Of a DNA stretch of 64,000 nucleotides, positions 8,406 to 17,374 are shown piece after piece. The DNA comes from JANOZM01 sp031429355. Its GTDB lineage: Bacteria; Pseudomonadota; Gammaproteobacteria; Burkholderiales; Burkholderiaceae_E. The notes beneath the pieces were generated by a model that saw only the letters and a list, made by a program, of their open reading frames with translations, did not search any database and was not told the origin of the DNA. Numbering within the stretch: the stretch's first letter is position 1; each line of letters begins with the position of its first letter. The translations under genes were made by a program, and so were the position numbers. Location of the stretch: contig JANOZM010000013.1 of the NCBI GenBank assembly GCA_031429355.1, forward strand, positions 645,554 through 709,553, read 5' to 3'.

Positions 8406-8999
8406 TTATGAAACGTTTAGTTTTAACGCGGTTTGGGCTAAACGTCGACCTTGCGCTTTTGCTAATTCAATTTCGTGTTCAGATAGTTGCGTTTGATCAT
8501 TAAAAGCATGGTGTGTAACTCCGTACGGTGACCCACCACTAGAGGTCGTGGTAAGCGCAGTTTCGCTGTAGGGAATGCCCATCACTAAGGCCCCGTGATG
8601 TAGTAAAGGCAACATCATGCTAAGCAGGGTAGTTTCTTGGCCACCGTGGGCACTGGTGCTTGAAGTAAACACACAAGCGGGTTTGCCAATAAGTGCACCT
8701 TTTAACCAAAGACCAGCTGTTTGATCGATAAAGTGTTTCATGGCGTCGGCCATATTGCCAAAGCGAGTCGGCGAGCCTAAAGCTAACGCCTGACATTGCT
8801 CAAGATCGTTTAACGTGCAATAAGGTGAACCGTTAGAAGGCACGGCCGGTTCGAGCGCTTGCGCAACGCTAGTGACAGGAGGAACCGTGCGTAAAATGGC
8901 TTCACATCCCGCGACAGATTCCACGCCCTCGGCAATTTTTTCGGCTAACAAACGCGTGCTGCCGCGTCGACTGTAATAGAGTATAAGAACTTTAATCAT
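8406..8999 (-). CDS. wrbA: WrbA-type flavodoxin-like NAD(P)H:quinone oxidoreductase
   Basis: WrbA proteins are FMN-binding tetramers that reduce quinones by two electrons, limiting oxidative stress. The 197-residue product has the flavodoxin phosphate-binding loop YYSRRGSTRLLAEKIAEG at the N-terminus, the family segment GSPTRFGNMADAMKHFIDQT, and FTSSTSAHGGQETTLLSMM. Its ATG is the reverse partner of the yihY ATG: the two divergent start codons share bases (CATG at 8997-9000). The N-terminus fits the family, so this start is secure. DUF2069 follows in the same operon. Confidence 0.92.
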   Translation of the reverse strand: MIKVLILYYSRRGSTRLLAEKIAEGVESVAGCEAILRTVPPVTSVAQALEPAVPSNGSPYCTLNDLEQCQALALGSPTRFGNMADAMKHFIDQTAGLWLKGALIGKPACVFTSSTSAHGGQETTLLSMMLPLLHHGALVMGIPYSETALTTTSSGGSPYGVTHHAFNDQTQLSEHEIELAKAQGRRLAQTALKLNVS

Positions 9000-10305
9000 G
9001 AACCATTATAGGATGCCTGCACTGTACGCGCGACTCATTCAATTGCCTTTGCTCGAATTTGTGCGCTTAGTCGCGCGCCGAATCGCGCAACTGCGTTTGG
9101 CGCAAACAGCGGCTAGCTTGGCGTCACTTAGCTTGTTAGCCTTGGTTCCAGTGCTCAGTATGGGGTTTTGGGTGTTAGCGTTATCGCCAAGTTTTGGGCG
9201 TTTGCGCGATGTGTTTTTAAAACTTATCGAGCAATTTATGTTGCCCACGGTTAGCTCAACCGTGGTGAAGTATTTAAATCAATTTGCTATGCGTGGAGCC
9301 GATCTACCTATCGTTGGCGTGTTGGGTTTTTTGGTTACGGCCGTTATTGCTTTAAGTACCGTAGAAAAAACAATCCACTTGATCTGGCAAGTACCGAACC
9401 GACGTTCGTGGTGGCGGCGTCTTTGGCTGTATGCCTTCATTTTGGCCGGTGGGCCGCTGTTGCTAGCCACAGGTTTTGCGCTGACCGTTGGTTTAGGCGC
9501 ACCGTTAGTAGAGTTTTTTATTCAGTCGTTAACCAACACGCGGCAAGAGCGGCGCGAACTAAGCTCGGTACTTAATTTGATTTGGCCTTTTGTGCTGAGT
9601 TGCTTTGCCTTAACTTGGGCTTATCGCATGGTGCCCAGCGTGCCAGTACGGTGGTTGGCAGCGCTACTAGGCGGGTTTGTAAGCACTGTGTTGCTAAGTT
9701 TTTTAAAAATTGCTTTAACTTGGTATTTCATTGCGTTCCCCAGCTTTAAAACAGTGTACGGAACCCTCGCCACTTTACCTATTTTATTGCTCTGGCTCAA
9801 TGCAATGTGGTTAGTTATTTTGATAGGTGCAATTGTGGTTGCCTCGATTGAAGGATTCGAAGAAGAGCGAATTGGGCGCCGTTGGTTGCCCGTTAATATG
9901 GGCAAAGGTTTAGTAGGCCGCGTAATGTCGGCACAAGAGCTATATTCGATTGCGCTTGGGTTGCGCACGGAATTGCTTGACCCGGCTGAATTGGCAAAAC
10001 TAGCAGCTTTAAACAAGGATTGTTGGTTCGAATGGAAGAACTTAAAATCGATCCGGGTATTGCATCCAACAACCGCTTGGACGGTGTTGGAGTTTCTTAA
10101 AACTGGGCAGTTTGTGCAAATTGGCACTTTTCCAGGAATGCAATTTGGCACGTCCCTTCGCCTTACCGATTCTTTGTTGATTCGCTGGAATACTTCTAAA
10201 AAATCAAACACTCCTGTTAACGATCCGACGCTACCGAGTGAAACCATTGCGTTACGGGAGTTTATTTGGAACGGCTCGATGCTTGTTAAGCCCGCGGTCC
10301 ACTAG
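8998..10305 (+). CDS. YihY/BrkB-family inner membrane protein
   Basis: A 435-residue membrane protein of the YihY (formerly 'RNase BN') family. The signature near the N-terminus is LRLAQTAASLASLSLLALVP, and about six membrane helices follow up to about residue 285. A soluble C-terminal domain of about 150 residues resembles the winged-helix-like tails seen in betaproteobacterial members. The molecular role of the family is unknown. The ATG at 8998 overlaps the divergent wrbA start; an ATG at 9013 is an alternative. Its 3' end overlaps the convergent hydrolase gene by four bases. Confidence 0.88.
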   Translation: MNHYRMPALYARLIQLPLLEFVRLVARRIAQLRLAQTAASLASLSLLALVPVLSMGFWVLALSPSFGRLRDVFLKLIEQFMLPTVSSTVVKYLNQFAMRGADLPIVGVLGFLVTAVIALSTVEKTIHLIWQVPNRRSWWRRLWLYAFILAGGPLLLATGFALTVGLGAPLVEFFIQSLTNTRQERRELSSVLNLIWPFVLSCFALTWAYRMVPSVPVRWLAALLGGFVSTVLLSFLKIALTWYFIAFPSFKTVYGTLATLPILLLWLNAMWLVILIGAIVVASIEGFEEERIGRRWLPVNMGKGLVGRVMSAQELYSIALGLRTELLDPAELAKLAALNKDCWFEWKNLKSIRVLHPTTAWTVLEFLKTGQFVQIGTFPGMQFGTSLRLTDSLLIRWNTSKKSNTPVNDPTLPSETIALREFIWNGSMLVKPAVH

Positions 10306-11099
10306 AAACTACCGCTAGACAGCCACTGTTTCATCGCATTTAAAACAGCATCGGGGCGCTCGGCCATAACCGCGTGCCCCGCTTTTTCAATCGCCACTAA
10401 TTGGGCCGGTTTAGGAAATAATTGTTGTAGTTTTACGGCCGCTTTCAGGGGTGTCATTGCATCGCTCGCGCCCTGGATAATGAGACAGGGCTTGTTAAAT
10501 TGTGCAGCCCGTTCTGACCCTTGGGCATACGAATTGCAAGCCAAAAAGTCGTTCAAAAGAACGCCCGGCGCTTGCCGTTCCATTAAGCGCAAATTTTGCA
10601 CATAGGTTGAAAACCCGGGTCCTGGGTTTCCGGGGCGCTGGGCAATAGTGCTGTTAGACCAAGCATTAATTTGGGCTATTGCAGCAGCTTCGTTATCGCG
10701 AATTAAATTGAGCAATGCGTCCGAAACTTTCATCGGTGCACTGGTACCTACAAGGCACAGTGCAGGGACGCGCTGAGGGGCAATTGCACTAAGTTCTAAC
10801 CCAATTAACGAACCCATCGAATGGCCAACTGGAATAAATTGGTCAATCCCAATAGTGTCTAATTGCTTTAGTACTGCCTCGGCCATCGTCCCGACGCTTG
10901 CGCAAAGGGTAGCGTTTGATCGACCATGGCCCGGCAAATCGACCGCGACTACGTTAAAGCCGTGGTGCGCAAAATAACGTGATTGCAATATCCACACACT
11001 GTGGTCGTGTTGTGCTCCGTGAATAAATACGAGGGTGTTTCGGTTAGGTTGGTGGGGCTTGCCACCGCTGTAAAAGTAATTTTGTTGGGTTGCGATCAT
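10302..11099 (-). CDS. Alpha/beta-fold hydrolase
   Basis: A 265-residue alpha/beta hydrolase. The oxyanion segment is VFIHGAQHDHSVW, the nucleophile elbow is GHSMGS (Ser at about 94), the acid is in QGASDAMTPL and the catalytic His is in KAGHAVMAERP. A lid region covers about residues 125-190. The substrate cannot be inferred. It lies six bases downstream of metY on the same strand and is probably co-transcribed, but that pairing does not establish a role in methionine synthesis. Confidence 0.85.
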   Translation of the reverse strand: MIATQQNYFYSGGKPHQPNRNTLVFIHGAQHDHSVWILQSRYFAHHGFNVVAVDLPGHGRSNATLCASVGTMAEAVLKQLDTIGIDQFIPVGHSMGSLIGLELSAIAPQRVPALCLVGTSAPMKVSDALLNLIRDNEAAAIAQINAWSNSTIAQRPGNPGPGFSTYVQNLRLMERQAPGVLLNDFLACNSYAQGSERAAQFNKPCLIIQGASDAMTPLKAAVKLQQLFPKPAQLVAIEKAGHAVMAERPDAVLNAMKQWLSSGSF

Positions 11100-11105
11100 A
11101 TTGAT

Positions 11106-12407
11106 TTACTTTCGAGTTTTCTCGACGGCTTTTAAGCCTCGGCTTAAATCGTCAATTAAGTCTTTTGGGTCTTCAAGGCCGACCGAAATTCGCAAAGTTC
11201 CGCCACCAATTCCTGCGGCGGCAAGTGCTGCTGCGTCCATCCTAAAGTGAGTAGTCGATGCTGGGTGGATAATTAAAGAACGGGCATCGCCCACATTGGC
11301 TAAGTGCGAGAACACATTTAGCGCTTCGACAAATGCAATGCCACCGGCTCGATCGGTATTTAGCTCGAAACTAAACACCGAACCACAACCTTTGGGTAGT
11401 AGTTTTTGTGCCAATGAATGATCTCGGTGCGAGGGTAAGCCGGGATAAGAGACCGTTTTAACTAACGGGTGTGCTTCTAAAAATTGCGCAATTTGCATCG
11501 CGTTTGCGACGTGTTTTTCCATACGCAAAGGCAGGGTTTCAATACCTTGCAAAATTTGAAAAGCGTTCATTGGGCTTAAACAAGCACCAAAATCGCGAAG
11601 TCCTTCGCGGCGCGCCCGTAACAACAATGGTGCCACGGTGGACTCTTCAGCAAACACCATATTGTGAAAGCCTGCATAGGGCTCCGTAAGTTCGGGGTAA
11701 CGGTCGGTTTTGCTGTAATCAAAACGACCGCCATCGACCAATAGGCCCGCCATTGCAGTGCCGTGGCCACATAAAAACTTGGTGGCCGAGTGATACACCA
11801 AATCGGCACCAAGCGTTATTGGACGCATTAACGACGGGGTCGTAAAGGTTGAATCGACCATTAGCAAGCATCGCGCAGCCTTTGCAATTTCTGCCAAATC
11901 GGGAACATTCAAGACGTCTAGCCCGGGGTTGCCCAAGGTTTCTCCAAACAACAGTCTGGTTGTGGGCCGAATGGCTTGCCGCCACGCATTCATGTCGCTT
12001 GGATCTACAAAGGTTGTTTCAATTCCAAATCGGCGCATGGTGTAGTGGAGCAAGTTATGGCTGCCACCGTACAGTGCGCGTGAGGACACAATATGACTTC
12101 CGGCGCTACACACGGTGGCAATTGCTAAATGCAATGCAGCTTGGCCACTAGCCGTTGCAATCGCACCGACCCCTTGCTCTAGCGCGCTAATTCGTTCCTC
12201 TAAAACTGCGTTTGTCGGGTTGCTAATGCGCGAGTAAACATGGCCGGATTGTTCCATATTAAATAACGCAGCGGCATGGTCCGAATCTTGAAACTGAAAT
12301 GCTGTTGACCAATAAATCGGGGTGGCCCGAGCACCTGTGGTTGGGTCTGGTCGAGCGCCTGCGTGCAAGGCCAAAGTGGCATGTTCAAAAAAGTCGTTGG
12401 GGTTCAT
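11106..12407 (-). CDS. O-acetylhomoserine/O-succinylhomoserine sulfhydrylase
   Basis: A PLP enzyme of the Cys/Met metabolism family that uses sulfide and an O-acylhomoserine to make homocysteine for methionine synthesis. The 433-residue product has the PLP-lysine motif HSATKFLCGHGTAMAG, the phosphate-binding segment ATASGQAALHLAIATVCSAG and the substrate-site region YSRISNPTNAVLEERISALE. The length and the N-terminal ATLALHAGARPDPTTGARA fit the MetY group, although MetZ cannot be excluded. Upstream, at 12440-12485, short hairpins (GACCC/GGGTC and GTCGA/TCGAC) are present, but I cannot match them to a known SAM riboswitch. Confidence 0.87.
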   Translation of the reverse strand: MNPNDFFEHATLALHAGARPDPTTGARATPIYWSTAFQFQDSDHAAALFNMEQSGHVYSRISNPTNAVLEERISALEQGVGAIATASGQAALHLAIATVCSAGSHIVSSRALYGGSHNLLHYTMRRFGIETTFVDPSDMNAWRQAIRPTTRLLFGETLGNPGLDVLNVPDLAEIAKAARCLLMVDSTFTTPSLMRPITLGADLVYHSATKFLCGHGTAMAGLLVDGGRFDYSKTDRYPELTEPYAGFHNMVFAEESTVAPLLLRARREGLRDFGACLSPMNAFQILQGIETLPLRMEKHVANAMQIAQFLEAHPLVKTVSYPGLPSHRDHSLAQKLLPKGCGSVFSFELNTDRAGGIAFVEALNVFSHLANVGDARSLIIHPASTTHFRMDAAALAAAGIGGGTLRISVGLEDPKDLIDDLSRGLKAVEKTRK

Positions 12408-12671
12408 AAAAGGTCAATATTAATAAAGTAGGGAGATTCTTTTTGAGACCCATCAGTTAAGGGTCGAAAAGTCGACGCCAAAGTCATTGAGCATGATTTT
12501 AAGTGATGTTGAGAATTAGTGTCGACTATTCGACCGCCGATCCGAATTGCAATCGCGTCTGTCTTTCCTTTCGTGACGCCCTTCTCGGCAAGGTCGATCA
12601 TTTGTGTTCATGCGCTCAATTTGCAATTTGGCTTGAGCAGACGCAAGGGCAATAATTGTGAGAAAAAACTA

Positions 12672-13865
12672 ATGTTAAGTAATAAACCCCGTTTTCGAGT
12701 AGCGGTAGCCGGCCTAGATCTACGTGATGTTCGCCTAATCGAAATTGTGTTTAAGCACAGCCAATACAATCGATACGAGTTTGTTTTAGTGAACCATATT
12801 GCGGTTGGCGAGGTGGATTTGTTGATCGCCAATGCTCACGACAGTGATGGTAATGCGGCCATTAGTGCCTTGCGCCAAAGCGAGGTGCATATTCCCGTCA
12901 TCGCGGCTGTTCCACGAGGTGAATCGAGCTCTTCTAAGCATGCAATTTCGATTGATCGCCTAACTTTGCAGCTATTACCAATAATGAATCGAGTGGTCGA
13001 ACTCGATCTGTTATCGCCCGAAACGGTTCCAATGGATGCTGCTGCGCGTGCCTCTATGGCTGCAGCCGAGCGTCAAGCTCGGTTAAATGTGCCTCAGTTC
13101 GATCCGGTCGGTATGAATGCGCCGCGTGCTAATGCACCGAAGGAAATTCCTCGGTATAACGTGCCAGTTTCAACACCCTTAAGCCAACAATTAGCAGCCC
13201 GAACTGATGAAATGCAAGCTTCACGTCGCGCTGCAGAAGAACAGTTTGCGCGAAATCAACAACAAGCTCAGTCTCAAGCTGCGGCTCAACTGGCTCACCG
13301 AGCGCAAGTTTCAGCGGCCGCTGCCGCCAGTGCGGTTAAGCCAAATTTAGTGGCGTTTCCGGGTCCAAAAAAGGCTGGCGAAGCTTTGCGGGTTTTGGTT
13401 GTTGATGACAGCCCAACGGTTCGCCAGCAATTAGGTGGAGCTTTGGAAAAGATGGGTTTTATGGTCGAACTAGCCGCAACCGGCACTGACGCCTTAAAAC
13501 GCCTTGAAGTACATCATTTTGATCTTGCTTTAGTTGACGTAATCATGCCCGAAATGGACGGTTACAAGCTCACCCGCGAAATTAAGAAAGACAAAAAGCG
13601 TAAAGGCATGCCGGTGATTATTCTTACCAGCAAATCTTCACCTTTTGACTTAGCCCGTGGCGCATTAGCAGGTTGTGACTCGTTCTTAACCAAACCAGTT
13701 CCCCTAAAAGCGCTACAAGACGCAATTATCAAGCACCTCAGAAAATCGCTGGCTATTGACGATCTGAGTAGTTTATTGAATTTAGATCCTAATAAACCAG
13801 CGGCAGTTAAGCAACCCCCAGCGCTGCGTGAAACAAATCCAGTGGCCAGTTCGGCTTCGCACTAA
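12672..13865 (+). CDS. PilG-like response regulator with long N-terminal extension
   Basis: First gene of a Pil-Chp operon. The C-terminal about 130 residues are a complete CheY-like receiver (VLVVDDSPTVRQQ, phospho-Asp in LALVDVIMPEMDGY, Lys in FLTKPV), as in PilG, which relays ChpA signals to the type IV pilus extension machinery. Unlike ordinary PilG (about 130 aa), this 397-residue protein has an N-terminal alpha/beta region (about 1-115) that looks like a receiver without the key acidic residues. A Gln/Ala-rich linker (about 170-235) joins the two. The ATG at 12672 is preferred; the frame is open upstream to a GTG at 12519, but that extension looks non-coding. Confidence 0.8.
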   Translation: MLSNKPRFRVAVAGLDLRDVRLIEIVFKHSQYNRYEFVLVNHIAVGEVDLLIANAHDSDGNAAISALRQSEVHIPVIAAVPRGESSSSKHAISIDRLTLQLLPIMNRVVELDLLSPETVPMDAAARASMAAAERQARLNVPQFDPVGMNAPRANAPKEIPRYNVPVSTPLSQQLAARTDEMQASRRAAEEQFARNQQQAQSQAAAQLAHRAQVSAAAAASAVKPNLVAFPGPKKAGEALRVLVVDDSPTVRQQLGGALEKMGFMVELAATGTDALKRLEVHHFDLALVDVIMPEMDGYKLTREIKKDKKRKGMPVIILTSKSSPFDLARGALAGCDSFLTKPVPLKALQDAIIKHLRKSLAIDDLSSLLNLDPNKPAAVKQPPALRETNPVASSASH

Positions 13866-13881
13866 GTAAAAGAGAAAACAA

Positions 13882-14241
13882 ATGAAACAAGTTCTAATCG
13901 TTGATGATTTAGCAACCGAACGTGAGAAAATTAGTGGTATTTTGCGCGATGCGGGTTGTAACGTAACTGTCGCTTCTAATGGACAAGAAGCTTTAGAATT
14001 AGCCAAAAGCACTCGCCCAAATATCATTTTTATGGACATCATCATGCCCCAAATGGACGGTTACCAAGCTTGCCGCAAGTTAATGCAAGACGCCGATACA
14101 AAAATGATTCCAGTAGTTTTTGTTTCTACAAAATCGCAGCGCGCCGATCACGTGTGGGCCAAAATGCAAGGTGGGCGCGATCTAATTGCTAAGCCTTACG
14201 AAGAAAGCAGTGTTTTAGACGCACTAAAATACGCCGCCTAA
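13882..14241 (+). CDS. pilH: PilH-like single-domain response regulator
   Basis: A 119-residue stand-alone receiver with all key residues: acidic pair in VLIVDDLATER, phosphoacceptor Asp in IIFMDIIMPQMDGY, the conserved Thr/Ser region FVSTKSQRAD and Lys in LIAKPYEE. In the Pseudomonas Pil-Chp system PilH favours pilus retraction or acts as a phosphate sink. The order after a PilG-like gene and before pilI, with gaps of 16 and 5 bp, supports the name. AAAGAGAAAACAA precedes the ATG as a weak ribosome-binding site. Confidence 0.88.
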   Translation: MKQVLIVDDLATEREKISGILRDAGCNVTVASNGQEALELAKSTRPNIIFMDIIMPQMDGYQACRKLMQDADTKMIPVVFVSTKSQRADHVWAKMQGGRDLIAKPYEESSVLDALKYAA

Positions 14242-14246
14242 TCCCT

Positions 14247-14735
14247 ATGCAAAATACCGCCTCAAAATCTACACAATTCGCGACCCAAATCGCGGGCGTG
14301 CCCGTTCTTATCGCGAGCGACTGGGCTTCAGAATATTTCGAGAGTTTTGAAGTATTTCCGTTGCCTAGCGCAAGCGCGTGCCTAATTGGTATTGCGCAAG
14401 TACGTGGTGAGGTGGTCCCCGTTTTTGATCCAACCAATAACTATTCGCTAGTTACCCATGCACGCCGTAAGGTGTCGCTGATGATCGTAAAAACTAGCGG
14501 CGGAATACTCGGTTTTGCGGTGGAGTCAGAGCCACTACCAATACAGCTGGGTGGCCCAGCGTACTCGGGAGTACCCCAGGTTACTTTTACTGGTGCGTTA
14601 AGCCAACCGCAAATGGGCAATGTGATTAGCAACGATAGTAAAGTTGCCAGTGTTTCTAAAATTTGGTGGCAACTAGACATCGACAATTTTTTCAACGAGT
14701 TAAACAAAAACAGCAATCAAGCGGTTGCTGCATAA
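14247..14735 (+). CDS. pilI: PilI-like CheW adaptor
   Basis: A 162-residue CheW-domain protein that couples the receptor (next gene) to the ChpA-type kinase. The CheW fold is visible from about residue 13 to 150: VPVLIASDWASEYFESFEVF, then the conserved GIAQVRGEVVPVFD segment, which matches the G-x-x-x-x-RG-x-x-x-P motif of CheW proteins. It is five bases downstream of pilH and 65 bp upstream of the receptor gene, the standard pilG-pilH-pilI-pilJ order. Confidence 0.88.
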   Translation: MQNTASKSTQFATQIAGVPVLIASDWASEYFESFEVFPLPSASACLIGIAQVRGEVVPVFDPTNNYSLVTHARRKVSLMIVKTSGGILGFAVESEPLPIQLGGPAYSGVPQVTFTGALSQPQMGNVISNDSKVASVSKIWWQLDIDNFFNELNKNSNQAVAA

Positions 14736-14800
14736 AACACAGGCGTGTTTCCAGACAACGTATTTGGTTTTCAACAAAATAATTTTGCAAAAAAAGAAAA

Positions 14801-17374
14801 ATGAACTCAACACCAGCCCAACCTAAAGAATCAGCTTTTAGTGCATTTGCCAAAGGTAAATCCCAAAAAGATACCTCAGTTTCTACCCGCATCCGAATCG
14901 GTACTTTGCTTTTGGCTTTAGTACCATTGGTTGGTGCGGTTACAGCGCTAACAATTTGGAACTCGGCTTCAGACCGTTTGCGAACCCAAACTCGTATTCA
15001 AGAACAGTTAAATTCATTGCGCCAAGTTAAGTCGCAACAGATTCAAGACTATTTTGAAAACTATTCGCGCTTAATGCAGCAAACCGCTTCAACGCCAGCA
15101 ACAATTGATGCGGCTAAAGCACTAACGGCGAGTTTTGCTCAATTAAAAACAAAGGCTGAGAAAAATTTACCCGCTTTAAAAACGGAATTAAAGAGTTACT
15201 ACGCTGGCCCATTTGCCCAAGAGTACAGCAAGCGTACTGGTGCGGCTCCCGAAAAAATTGCCGAGTTGGTCGATAAATTATCGGACGAAACCGTTGTTGC
15301 CCAGCATTTGTATATTGCAAGCAACCCAAAGCAATTGGGTAAAAAGGGTGAGCTCGATCAACGCGATGATGGTTCAGAATATTCTAAAGCGCACGGTCAG
15401 TTTCACGGTACTGCACGTTCTGTTGTTGAAAAGTTTGGTTTGTATGACTTCTTCTTGGTCGATCCAACTACCGGTTATGTCGTATACAGTTACTTTAAAG
15501 AGATTGACTACGGTACCAGCCTAGTCGATGGCCCTTATGCCAAAACTCCGTTGGGCGAAGCGTTTCAGGCTGTTCGTAAAGCGTCTAAAGCCGATCAAGT
15601 TTGGCTAACTGACTTTGCGACCTATTTTCCTTCGTATGAAGATCAAGCAACTTTTATATCAGTGCCAATTTTTGATGGCACTAAAGTAGTTGCTGTAGCG
15701 ATCGTTCAGGTACCAATTGATCAGATTAATCAATTAATGAGCTTTAACAAGCAGTGGGAGTCTGCTGGCTTGGGTAAGACGGGTGAGTCTTATTTGGTTG
15801 GTTCCGATTCTTCGCCCCGTTCAATTTCGCGCGGTATGGCCGAAAAACCTGAAGCATTTGTTAACAGCCTTAAAGACTTGTTGCCAGAGCAAGCGTTAAA
15901 AGCAATAGCTTCTTCAAAGTCGGACATCGGATTGCGTAAATTGGAATCGGAAGGTATTCGCCAATCGATCGCTGGTACTACCGGAAGTCAATCTTATCAA
16001 AACTATGCTCGACAAGATGTGATTGGAAGTTTTGCTCCTGTACAACTGTTGAACCAAAAGTTTGGTTTAATTGTTGAAGCTGGAAAAGAAGAAGCCTTTG
16101 CGTCGCTAACTGCTGACGTATTTAAAACAGTTGCCGCGGCTTTGGGTATGTTGTTGCTAGTAGCTGCTGCTGCTGTTTACTTTGCTCGAAAAATTTCAGC
16201 CTCTGTTACCGAACCTTTGAAAACATTGCAAGGTACCGTTGTCAAGTTGCAAGAGGGTGACTTTAATGCCCGTACTGGTTTAAAAACAACCGACGAATTT
16301 GGTTCCTTGGGCAAAGAGTTGGATAAGTTGCTCGACGAGCGTTTGGCCGTTCTGCAAGAGGCGTCACTTGAAAATGAACGTCTTAACAACTCCGTGGTTG
16401 ATATTATGCAAGCGGTTGGAACGATTGCGACTACCAAAGACTTAACGGCTCGTGTTCCGGTGGCAGAAGATTTAACAGGCGCAATTGCCGATGCGATGAA
16501 CTTGCTAAACGAAGAGACTGGTCGCGTACTAGGTAACGTAGCACGAGTTTCGCGCGATGTTGCAACCGCCTCTGAAGCGTTGAAAGCACAGTCTGATATT
16601 GCTACTAACGCTTCAGTACGAGAGCAAGCCGAGGTTGATCAAGCCGCTCGCGAGCTAGGTCAAGCTGCACAATCGTTAGGCATGATTGCCGAACGCGCAA
16701 CTGTTTGTAACGAATCAGCCGAGCGTGCGGTACAAGCCACAAAAGAATCGTTGGCTATTGTTAACTTAACCGTGGAAGGCGTTGCAGCCTCGCGTGAGAT
16801 GATTCGCGAAACTGAGAAACGTATTAAGCGCTTGGGCGAACGCTCGCAAGAGATTAGCCAGGTGGTTGGAATTATTCAAAACATCGCCGAACGAACTGGT
16901 ATTCTTGCGTTAAATGCGTCGATGCATGCCGCGTCAGCCGGTGAGGCTGGTCGTAGCTTCTCGATGGTTGCGGACGAGGTTAAACGCCTTTCCGAAAGTG
17001 CCCGAGATTCGACTTCGCAAATTTCACGTCTAATTAGTGCAATTCAAAACGAGACTAAAGAAACTGTTGTTACGATGAACCAAGCGATTACGCAAGTTGT
17101 AGAAATTAACCGATTGGCTGATGAAGCGTCTGCCGGTATGGTTCGTACGCAGCAAGAAACCAACGCGTTAGCGGATAACGTACGTGCGATTTCGACGACT
17201 TCACGTGAACAAGCGCGAGCTGGTGCTTCCCTAATTGATCGTGCACGCTTGATTCAAGAGGCTAGTGCTGAGACAGCACGCCAATTGTCTGCTCAGGCAG
17301 ATGAGACCCGTCGTTTGACCGAATATTCTCGCTCGTTAATCGACGAAGTTAGCGTCTTCAAGTTGCCACAATGA
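14801..17374 (+). CDS. pilJ: PilJ-like methyl-accepting chemoreceptor with large sensor domain
   Basis: An 857-residue transmembrane chemoreceptor. The first helix is at about 30-50 (LLLALVPLVGAVTALTIW). A long periplasmic region (about 52-440) contains two PAS-like halves (FFLVDPTTGYVVYSY and SYLVGSDSSPRS), suggesting a double-Cache fold. The second helix is at about 442-462, followed by a HAMP region and a cytoplasmic signalling domain with the tip GILALNASMHAASAGEAGRS, typical of PilJ-type receptors. Classical Pseudomonas PilJ is shorter (about 680 aa) with a different sensor, so the input here may be a small-molecule ligand. The stop overlaps the kinase gene start by four bases. Confidence 0.87.
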   Translation: MNSTPAQPKESAFSAFAKGKSQKDTSVSTRIRIGTLLLALVPLVGAVTALTIWNSASDRLRTQTRIQEQLNSLRQVKSQQIQDYFENYSRLMQQTASTPATIDAAKALTASFAQLKTKAEKNLPALKTELKSYYAGPFAQEYSKRTGAAPEKIAELVDKLSDETVVAQHLYIASNPKQLGKKGELDQRDDGSEYSKAHGQFHGTARSVVEKFGLYDFFLVDPTTGYVVYSYFKEIDYGTSLVDGPYAKTPLGEAFQAVRKASKADQVWLTDFATYFPSYEDQATFISVPIFDGTKVVAVAIVQVPIDQINQLMSFNKQWESAGLGKTGESYLVGSDSSPRSISRGMAEKPEAFVNSLKDLLPEQALKAIASSKSDIGLRKLESEGIRQSIAGTTGSQSYQNYARQDVIGSFAPVQLLNQKFGLIVEAGKEEAFASLTADVFKTVAAALGMLLLVAAAAVYFARKISASVTEPLKTLQGTVVKLQEGDFNARTGLKTTDEFGSLGKELDKLLDERLAVLQEASLENERLNNSVVDIMQAVGTIATTKDLTARVPVAEDLTGAIADAMNLLNEETGRVLGNVARVSRDVATASEALKAQSDIATNASVREQAEVDQAARELGQAAQSLGMIAERATVCNESAERAVQATKESLAIVNLTVEGVAASREMIRETEKRIKRLGERSQEISQVVGIIQNIAERTGILALNASMHAASAGEAGRSFSMVADEVKRLSESARDSTSQISRLISAIQNETKETVVTMNQAITQVVEINRLADEASAGMVRTQQETNALADNVRAISTTSREQARAGASLIDRARLIQEASAETARQLSAQADETRRLTEYSRSLIDEVSVFKLPQ

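Noticed and set aside
12408..12671. SAM riboswitch in front of the minus-strand O-acylhomoserine sulfhydrylase gene
   Set aside because: Only two short hairpins are visible. I could not match the conserved cores of SAM-I, SAM-II or SAH riboswitches.
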